A stretch of DNA of 64,000 nucleotides. Origin: an uncultured Eubacteriales bacterium. Lineage in GTDB: Bacteria; Bacillota; Clostridia; Oscillospirales; Oscillospiraceae. The number at the start of each line of letters is the position of its first letter. Position 1 is the first letter of the stretch. The translations under genes were made by a program, and so were the position numbers. This document shows, piece by piece, positions 32,652 to 38,412 of this stretch. The notes beneath the pieces were generated by a model that was not told where the DNA came from, did no database searches, and saw only the letters and a program-made list of their open reading frames with translations. The stretch is from assembly GCA_905198835.1 (NCBI GenBank), contig CAJKDY010000005.1, forward strand, positions 1-64,000, read 5' to 3'.

Positions 32652-33416
32652 ATGACAAAGCTGATCCTGTCAGGCTGTTTGGGCCGTATGGGCCGGGTCA
32701 TCACCGAATTGTGTGAGGCGCGCGACGATCTGACCATTGTGGCGGGGATCGACCCCGTAGGCTCCGCTGCGGCGCTGGCCTATCCTGTTTTTGCCACGCC
32801 GGAGGAATGCCGGCAGGAGGCTGACGTGGTGGTGGACTTCTCCGCTCCCGCCGCTCTGGGCGGTCTTCTCGCCTTTGCCAAGGCGCGGCAACTGCCCCTG
32901 GTCCTGGCCTCTACCGGGTATAGCCCAGAGCAGTTGGCCGATATCGACCAAGCCGCCAAGGTCATTCCGATCTTCCGCTCCGCCAACCTCTCTCTGGGCG
33001 TCAATCTCCTGCTGGAGCTGACTCGGCGGGCCGCCCAAGTGCTGGGCGAGGATTTTGACGTTGAGATCGTAGAGCGTCACCACAACAAAAAGGTGGACGC
33101 CCCCAGCGGCACCGCCCTGATGCTGGCCGATGCCGCCAAGGACGGCCTTAGCTTCCAGCCCCAGTACGTCTATGACCGCCACAGCGTCCGCAAGGCCCGG
33201 GACCATGCTGAGATCGGTATCTCCGCCGTCCGCGGCGGCACCATCGTAGGCGACCATGAGGTCATCTTCGCCGGAGAGCAGGAGGTGGTGGAACTCCACC
33301 ACCATGCCGCCTCCCGTGAGGTCTTTGCCCGGGGCGCGCTAAAGGCCGCCGCTTTTATGGCCCATGTCCAGGAGCCCAGACTCTACAACATGGCCGACAT
33401 CCTGGCGGCGATCTGA
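32652..33416 (+). CDS. dapB: 4-hydroxy-tetrahydrodipicolinate reductase
   Basis: A 254-aa reductase following DapA. The N-terminal nucleotide-binding motif is atypical but recognisable (LSGCLGRMGRVITE). The substrate site EIVERHHNKKVDAPSGTA (near residues 138-155) is the family signature. Twenty-four bases separate it from dapA; a strong terminator follows. With Asd and DapA it completes the first committed steps of the lysine/DAP pathway. Confidence 0.97.
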   Translation: MTKLILSGCLGRMGRVITELCEARDDLTIVAGIDPVGSAAALAYPVFATPEECRQEADVVVDFSAPAALGGLLAFAKARQLPLVLASTGYSPEQLADIDQAAKVIPIFRSANLSLGVNLLLELTRRAAQVLGEDFDVEIVERHHNKKVDAPSGTALMLADAAKDGLSFQPQYVYDRHSVRKARDHAEIGISAVRGGTIVGDHEVIFAGEQEVVELHHHAASREVFARGALKAAAFMAHVQEPRLYNMADILAAI

Positions 33417-33440
33417 TATCCACAGTATCGTCAAAAAGGA

Positions 33441-33477
33441 GCCGGGCGCTCACAAAAGTGAGCGCCCGGCTTTTGTT
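33441..33477 (+). terminator. Terminator after dapB, probably bidirectional
   Basis: A perfect 13-bp stem GCCGGGCGCTCAC (33441-33453) and its complement (33458-33470) with an AAAA loop, followed by TTTTGTT. On the minus strand it is followed by TCCTTTTTG, so it can also end the small Cys-rich gene that converges on it. Confidence 0.93.
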
Positions 33478-33496
33478 ACCCTATGTTCTCTTGTAC

Positions 33497-33637
33497 TCAG
33501 CAGCCGCAGCCGTTGTTGCAGCCACAGCCGCAGCCGCAGTTACCGCCGTTGCCACAGCAGCAGAACAGGACGATGAGGATGATGATGATCCACAGGCAGC
33601 CGCCGCCGCCCCAACCGCAACCGTTGTTGCCACACAT
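33497..33637 (-). CDS. Small Cys/Gly-rich single-span membrane peptide
   Basis: A 46-aa product that starts MCGNNGCGWGGGGC, has a nine-residue hydrophobic core (LWIIIILIVLF) and then alternates Cys, Gly and Asn (CCCGNGGNCGCGCGC). AGGAGG lies 9 bases before the ATG at 33637, giving good support that it is translated. Similar clostridial peptides are sometimes labelled chorion class high-cysteine protein HCB 13, a label carrying no functional meaning. The Cys pattern suggests metal binding or a cross-linked coat or surface peptide; none of this is shown. Confidence 0.72.
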   Translation of the reverse strand: MCGNNGCGWGGGGCLWIIIILIVLFCCCGNGGNCGCGCGCNNGCGC

Positions 33638-33654
33638 AGTCAAATACCTCCTGA

Positions 33655-33695
33655 ATAAGATAGAGCCCAGTCTTGGCCGGCTCACTCTATCTTAT
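33655..33695 (-). repeat. 11-bp inverted repeat upstream of the Cys-rich peptide gene
   Basis: ATAAGATAGAG (33655-33665) and CTCTATCTTAT (33685-33695) are perfect complements with a 19-base spacer. The element ends just before the AGGAGG of the peptide gene and lies 31 bases after the SLH gene stop. It has no T run, so an operator or RNA-processing hairpin is more likely than a terminator. Confidence 0.6.
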
Positions 33696-33725
33696 GCGCA
33701 GGCAAATGATGGGTTCCGGTGTGGT

Positions 33726-34820
33726 TTACAGCCGGCCGGCAAAGCGTTGCAGGATGGTGGCGACCTCCGCTCTGGTGGCGGTACCCGTCGGGTCCAGGAG
33801 CCCGGTGTTCCGGCCCTGGATCAGCCCCGCGCCAATGGCCCAGCCCATGGCGTCCTGGGCCCAGGAGGAGACCTTGGCGCCGTCGGCAAAGTTGCTCAGA
33901 CTGCCCGTGGCGGGCACGGCCACCTTACGGTAGTCCTTTTCAAAGCGGTAGAGCATGGTGACCAGCTGCTCCCGGGTGACGGCGGTCGTTGGCTCATAGC
34001 GATTGCCGCCCATGCCATTAACGATGCCCTTAGCGCTGGCCCAGGCAATGCCCTTGGAATACCACTGATCCGCAGGCACATCGGTGAAGGTCTCTGTTGC
34101 GCTGACGCTCTCGCCGCCGGCCACGCGGTGGAGGACAGTGGCCACCATGGCCCGGTTCATAGAGATATTCGGATCAAAAGTGGTCTCACTGGTGCCGGAG
34201 AAATAGCCGTTTTCATAGACAAAGGCCACAGCGGCGTGGAACCACTGATCCTGGGACACATCTGTAAAGGGAAGCTCCTTGCCAGGTGTGACCGGGTCAC
34301 CCGTCTCCCCACCGCTCCCCTCCTTCACCGTACCTCCGCCCAGATAGGCCACAGTGCCGGCCTTGGTCTGGCGCAGCTTTGCGCTGTCGGAGGTCACCAC
34401 ATAGCGGTGAGAGGCTGTCAGGTCCGCTCCGACCCGAACTTCAACACCCTCGGTGACATCAGCCAGAACGCCTGCGCCTAAGGCACCGCCACCGCTTTGG
34501 AACACGGCGCTGGCGCCTTTTTTCAGTTCCAGTACATCTCCGGTCTTCAGCTGAGCCAAGGTAAAGCTGCCGCTCTTCTCCCCCGCGGCCTTCACATCCG
34601 CCTCCCCGGCCTTGTCCAGCTTAGCCACTACAGAGGAATAGACGCTCTTTGTGTCCTGGCTGGCCTGCTGCTGGAGCGCTTCAGCCAGACTGGGCAGATA
34701 TGTATTCTCCCAGTAGCTCTTGGAGATCATGGGGTCGGCGCTGCCGCTGCCGACGGCGACGGCGATGCCAACGCCCAACAAGACCACAGCGGTCAGTATC
34801 AAAGTCACACGACGCTTCAT
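33726..34820 (-). CDS. Exported protein with three S-layer homology domains
   Basis: A 364-aa protein with an N-terminal signal or anchor segment (residues 6-26, TLILTAVVLLGVGIAVAVG), a unique domain (about 30-175) and three SLH repeats in the last 180 residues. The repeats are marked by PFTDVSQDQWFHAAVAFVYENG, FTDVPADQWYSKGIAWASAKG and NFADGAKVSSWAQDAMGWAIGAG. SLH repeats bind pyruvylated secondary wall polymers, so the protein is cell-surface attached. The ATG at 34820 has AAGGAT close upstream. The N-terminal domain is of unknown function. Confidence 0.9.
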   Translation of the reverse strand: MKRRVTLILTAVVLLGVGIAVAVGSGSADPMISKSYWENTYLPSLAEALQQQASQDTKSVYSSVVAKLDKAGEADVKAAGEKSGSFTLAQLKTGDVLELKKGASAVFQSGGGALGAGVLADVTEGVEVRVGADLTASHRYVVTSDSAKLRQTKAGTVAYLGGGTVKEGSGGETGDPVTPGKELPFTDVSQDQWFHAAVAFVYENGYFSGTSETTFDPNISMNRAMVATVLHRVAGGESVSATETFTDVPADQWYSKGIAWASAKGIVNGMGGNRYEPTTAVTREQLVTMLYRFEKDYRKVAVPATGSLSNFADGAKVSSWAQDAMGWAIGAGLIQGRNTGLLDPTGTATRAEVATILQRFAGRL

Positions 34821-34902
34821 GGCTATCCTTGTCCTTTCCGGTTCCTCTGCTCTCATTCCCTATTTTAGTGTACCCCATGGGTCAAAAGATGTCAATTCCG
34901 TT

Positions 34903-35571
34903 TCAACGGAATGTTTTTCCATCCTTGTCCCGCACCTCCAACCGCCGGTAGTGAACAAATTCCGGTTGATACTCGGAAAATTCATCTGTCAAGGCCTTTA
35001 CCAATACAGACGGGTTCAAACCCGGGTTTTGCGCCGCCACAGTGATCTGAAGGGTCAGCATTCCGCTCTTGTTTTCTGTAAAGGAATACTCCTTTACGAG
35101 TGTCGGGATATCAATGGTCACTGCGCCGCTCTTAGCCTTTTTGGAGGGTTTTTCCACGATCCAGCTCTCCCGGCTCAACGCCTCGCCCCAAGCGGTCTTT
35201 AACGACTCCCTGTCGCCGGAGTATTCCAACTCCAGGGTGTAGTCCAACCATTGGAGTTCCTTCATATTTCGTTCCCCGGCGTAGCATTCCAGCACCCGGA
35301 CGCCCTCGGGCAGCGCGGCGTTGAGCCGCTGGGGAACGTCGGCATGAGCTGTGCCCTCTAATAGACCGAACTCCAGAATCTCGCAACCACTGGAAAAGCC
35401 CAGCGACAGCGGCAGCGCAATGGAGATGAAGGGGTGTGGGTTGAAGCCCTCGGTGTGCTTGATGGGGATGTCAGCACGAACAAAGGCCCGCTGAAAGGTA
35501 CGCATCAGGTCCAGATGGGAGATGTACCGGGCCCGTCCCTCCTTGGCAAAAAGCAGTCTGTCCTTAGGCAT
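34903..35571 (-). CDS. TIGR03936/DUF2344 radical-SAM-associated protein
   Basis: A 222-aa protein starting MPKDRLLFAKEGRARYISHLDLMR with the conserved RADIPIKHTEGFNPHP and SLPLGFSSGCE-like (ALPLSLGFSSGCEI) segments of the DUF2344 family. Its ATG overlaps the stop of the upstream B12-binding radical SAM gene by eight bases, so the pair is translationally coupled; in some species they are fused. Function is unknown. In many Firmicutes this pair precedes rng-rplU-rpmA, which is not the case here. Confidence 0.9.
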   Translation of the reverse strand: MPKDRLLFAKEGRARYISHLDLMRTFQRAFVRADIPIKHTEGFNPHPFISIALPLSLGFSSGCEILEFGLLEGTAHADVPQRLNAALPEGVRVLECYAGERNMKELQWLDYTLELEYSGDRESLKTAWGEALSRESWIVEKPSKKAKSGAVTIDIPTLVKEYSFTENKSGMLTLQITVAAQNPGLNPSVLVKALTDEFSEYQPEFVHYRRLEVRDKDGKTFR

Positions 35572-37399
35572 CGCACACGCCTCCTTCGCAGAACTGATTG
35601 GCCCCGCAGCCGCTGCACTGCTTGCGGCAATCGGGCGTGATAACGGCCTCATAGGCCCGCTGCCGCTCTCGAGCAAAGAACTGGCGGCTGACGCCTACGC
35701 TGGTGACCTCCCAGGGGAAGACCTCGTCCTCTCCCCTGGTCCGATTGGCATAGAAATGGGGGTCCACGCCAAGCTCGGCGAAGGTCTCCATCCAACGTGC
35801 AAAGTCAAAATACTCTGTCCAGGAGTCGAATTTTGCCCCCTTGCGCCAGGCCGCCTCGATGACCCGGCCCAAGCGGCGGTCGCCACGGGAAAAAACAGCC
35901 TCCAGGAAGCTGGTGTCCGGGTCGTGCCAGTTGTAGGTGATGTTCCGGTCCCGCATATTCTCCCGAAGTAGCGTCACCCGGCGCATATATTCCTCCATGT
36001 CCACCTGGCTCTCCCACTGAAAAGCGGTGTGGGGCTTGGGTACAAAGCATGCTGTGGAGACGGTGACGTGAATGCCCCGGCGCTGCTGGGCGCCATACTC
36101 CCGGCCCCAGGCCAGGACCTTTTTAGCCAGGTCCGCAATGCCCAACACGTCCTCGTCAGTCTCGGTGGGCAGGCCCAGCATAAAATAGAGCTTGACGCTG
36201 GACCAGCCGCCAGAAAAAGCGGTGCGGCAGGACTGTTTCAGGTCTTCTTCGGTGACATTCTTGTTGATGGCGTCCCGCAGACGCTGGGTGCCCGCCTCAG
36301 GGGCAAAGGTCAGGCCGCTCTTGCGTACCGCCTGGAGCCGCTGCATCAGGCTCATAGAGAAATTATCCGCTCGCAGTGACGGCAGAGAGAGGCCGATGTC
36401 CCGGGGCGCGCAGTAGTCCAGAAGCCCGTCGCACAGCTCCACCAGGGGCCGGTAGTCACTGGTAGAAAGGCTGGAAAGGGTCATCTCCTGGTAGCCTGAA
36501 TCCTTGCACGCGGCAACGCCCTGCTCCACCAGGAGCTTGGGATCCTTAGCCCGAACCGGGCGGTAGGCATAGCCCGCCTGACAGAACCGGCAGCCCCGGA
36601 TACAGCCGCGAAAGACCTCCAGCATCACCCGGTCGTGGACGATCTCCGTGGAGGGCACGATGGTCTGGGTGGGAAAGTAAGAGGTATTCAGGTCGGAGAC
36701 GATACGCTTTAAGACAGGCAGCTTGACCCCGCCTTTGGGCTCGTAAGCGGCAATAGTACCATCTTCGTTGTACCGAACGTCCACCAAGCTGGGCACATAG
36801 AGCCCCGGCACCTGGGCCAGGGCCTCCAGCAGCCGGGCCTTGGGCCACTTTCCCGTTTTGGCCCGCTGGCAAAGGCGGATGGTCTCCACCGTCACGTCCT
36901 CCCCTTCGCCCAGGGAGAAGACGTCGATGAAGTCGCTCATGGGCTCCGGGTTATAGCAGCAGGTGCCGCCGGCGATCACCAGCGGGCAGTCCTCACCCCG
37001 GTCGGCCCGCCGAACAGGCACACCGGCCAGGTCCAGCATATTGAGGATGTTGGTATAGGCCATCTCGTAGCCCACGGAGAAGGCGATGATGTCAAAATCG
37101 CCGATGGGGTCGCCGCTCTCCAGGCCATAGAGTGAGATATGGTGGGCCCTCATCTGCTCTTCCATATCTCCCCAGGGCGCGAAGACCCGCTCACACCAGA
37201 CCTCGGGGATGTTGTTCATCACCCCGTAGAGGATACGCATCCCCAGATTGGACATACCGATCTCATAGGTGTCCGGGAAGCAAAAGGCCACCCGAAAGGT
37301 TACGTTTTCCTTATCCTTTACCACTGCCCGGTACTCTCCGCCGGTATATCGAGCGGGCTTTTGTACCAAGGGCAGGATGTGCTCTAATTCCTTCCTCAT
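35564..37399 (-). CDS. TIGR03960 family B12-binding radical SAM protein
   Basis: A 611-aa protein with an N-terminal cobalamin-binding-like domain (residues about 45-190, FCFPDTYEIGMSNLG and IAGGTCCYNPEP). A radical SAM core follows with CIRGCRFCQAGY near residue 250, and there is a Cys-rich tail (CRKQCSGCGANQFCEGGVC). The ATG at 37399 is preferred over one at 37423: GGAGG lies 5 bases upstream and the protein then starts MRKELEHILP like the family, whereas the earlier ATG lies almost at the transcription start. Substrate unknown. Confidence 0.9.
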   Translation of the reverse strand: MRKELEHILPLVQKPARYTGGEYRAVVKDKENVTFRVAFCFPDTYEIGMSNLGMRILYGVMNNIPEVWCERVFAPWGDMEEQMRAHHISLYGLESGDPIGDFDIIAFSVGYEMAYTNILNMLDLAGVPVRRADRGEDCPLVIAGGTCCYNPEPMSDFIDVFSLGEGEDVTVETIRLCQRAKTGKWPKARLLEALAQVPGLYVPSLVDVRYNEDGTIAAYEPKGGVKLPVLKRIVSDLNTSYFPTQTIVPSTEIVHDRVMLEVFRGCIRGCRFCQAGYAYRPVRAKDPKLLVEQGVAACKDSGYQEMTLSSLSTSDYRPLVELCDGLLDYCAPRDIGLSLPSLRADNFSMSLMQRLQAVRKSGLTFAPEAGTQRLRDAINKNVTEEDLKQSCRTAFSGGWSSVKLYFMLGLPTETDEDVLGIADLAKKVLAWGREYGAQQRRGIHVTVSTACFVPKPHTAFQWESQVDMEEYMRRVTLLRENMRDRNITYNWHDPDTSFLEAVFSRGDRRLGRVIEAAWRKGAKFDSWTEYFDFARWMETFAELGVDPHFYANRTRGEDEVFPWEVTSVGVSRQFFARERQRAYEAVITPDCRKQCSGCGANQFCEGGVCDA

Positions 37400-37432
37400 G
37401 CCGTCCTCCCAACTGTCTGCCATAGTTTTTTT

Positions 37433-37461
37433 ATTTTATCACACCTTTCGGCAAAAGGCAA
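37433..37461 (-). promoter_or_regulatory. Promoter of the TIGR03960/TIGR03936 pair
   Basis: Minus-strand TTGCCT (37456-37461), 17-base spacer, TAAAAT (37433-37438). Transcription would begin about 27 bases before the ATG at 37399. Confidence 0.6.
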
Positions 37462-37466
37462 AAGAA

Positions 37467-37497
37467 ATCGCCGGGCCCGGCCCGGCGATCTCTTTTT
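37467..37497 (-). terminator. Terminator after the MerR-family gene
   Basis: A 9-bp stem ATCGCCGGG (37467-37475) with CCCGGCGAT (37481-37489) and a 5-base loop. T-rich sequence follows on both strands (TTTCTTTTG on the minus strand), so it ends the merR transcript. Confidence 0.75.
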
Positions 37498-37502
37498 GCT
37501 TT

Positions 37503-38240
37503 TCAGTTTGGCGCAGAGCCACCTACATAGGCCTCGATGGCCTGGGCGGCGAAGGCGGCGGTGCCCGGGCCGCCTACGGCGTCGATGTTTTCCCGCATCC
37601 GCGGGTCCTGGACGTACATTTGCCCAAGTTCTGCCAGGATCTCCGGGGTGCAGGTATAGTAGTGCTCAGTGATGAAATTTTGCAGTTCTTCTACTTTTTT
37701 CCGGACCTCGGCGCTGGCCGGTCCCCGCTGGCGCAGCGCGCCCAGCTGGGCCAGCAGCTTCAGCAGTTTCTGGCCCATGGCGTCCAGTTCCTCCTTTGTC
37801 TTGTTCTTCAGACGTTCCTGGCTCTCTTGATACGCCGCCGTAGCGCCCCAGCGCTCCTTGACCTCCTGGGCGTAGGCATCCATCTCCCCATGGTCAAAGG
37901 CTTGAAAGTCCATAACACTTCCCTCCTCTTGCAGTTTTTTAGCCTGTTGGATCAGCCGCGTCAGGTGGTCCCTGCGCAGCTCCAACAGTTTGATCTGGTC
38001 CGTCAGAGCGGCTTGCCGGTCAAAGCCGGGGGTATCTAAAATAGCCACAATGTCCTTGAGCGGGAACTCCAGCTCCCGAAAGAGCAGGATGAGCTGCAGC
38101 CGCTCCAAGGCCGCCTCGTCATAGAGCCGGTAGCCCGCCTGGGTCACTGCCGTGGGCTTCAAAAGCCCGATGGCGTCGTAATGCCGGAGCGTTCTTGGGG
38201 TCAGACCGGTCAATTCGCAAACCTGCCGAACGGTCTTCAT
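37503..38240 (-). CDS. MerR family regulator with TipAS effector domain
   Basis: A 245-aa regulator. The N-terminal MerR helix-turn-helix (residues 1-70, VCELTGLTPRTLRHYDAIGLL) is followed by a coiled coil (about 75-110) and a C-terminal TipAS-like domain (about 125-245). TipA of Streptomyces binds thiopeptides with this domain, so an antibiotic or peptide ligand is possible here. The ATG at 38240 has GGGAGG 7 bases upstream. Its promoter has the 19-bp spacer typical of MerR targets, which points to autoregulation. Confidence 0.9.
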   Translation of the reverse strand: MKTVRQVCELTGLTPRTLRHYDAIGLLKPTAVTQAGYRLYDEAALERLQLILLFRELEFPLKDIVAILDTPGFDRQAALTDQIKLLELRRDHLTRLIQQAKKLQEEGSVMDFQAFDHGEMDAYAQEVKERWGATAAYQESQERLKNKTKEELDAMGQKLLKLLAQLGALRQRGPASAEVRKKVEELQNFITEHYYTCTPEILAELGQMYVQDPRMRENIDAVGGPGTAAFAAQAIEAYVGGSAPN

Positions 38241-38264
38241 GCTCTCACCTCCCTTCCGCATCAT

Positions 38265-38295
38265 AGCATACACGATGACGCAGCGTTAAAGTCAA
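38265..38295 (-). promoter_or_regulatory. MerR-type promoter with 19-bp spacer and central dyad
   Basis: Minus-strand TTGACT (38290-38295), a 19-base spacer, TATGCT (38265-38270). The spacer holds the dyad ACGCTGCGT (38278-38286). Overlong 19-20 bp spacers that need DNA distortion by MerR proteins are the hallmark of this family, so the regulator probably controls itself here. Confidence 0.72.
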
Positions 38296-38321
38296 TAGCT
38301 TTCGGGAAGATTGTAAACTTT

Positions 38322-38383
38322 TTTCGACAGTGGCCCTTTTGGCCTATTTTGTGGTTGTAAAAAAAGTCGAAATACTATATAAT
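38322..38383 (+). promoter_or_regulatory. Promoter of the activase/dehydratase operon with two 0A-like boxes
   Basis: TTGTAA (38355-38360), 17-base spacer, TATAAT (38378-38383). An inverted pair TTTCGAC (38322-38328) and GTCGAAA (38366-38372) flanks and enters the promoter. The first belongs to TTCGACA, a perfect reverse 0A-box core; the second, AGTCGAA, lies between -35 and -10. Binding at the inner box would repress transcription. Spo0A control is only suggested. Confidence 0.6.
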
Positions 38384-38412
38384 GTGTAGGCAACTTTTAG
38401 AGAGGTGAAAGT

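Noticed and set aside
33483..34481. Gln/Pro-rich open frame on the plus strand opposite the Cys-rich peptide and SLH genes
   Set aside because: It is the reverse reading of Gly/Cys codons and SLH repeats, without a ribosome site.
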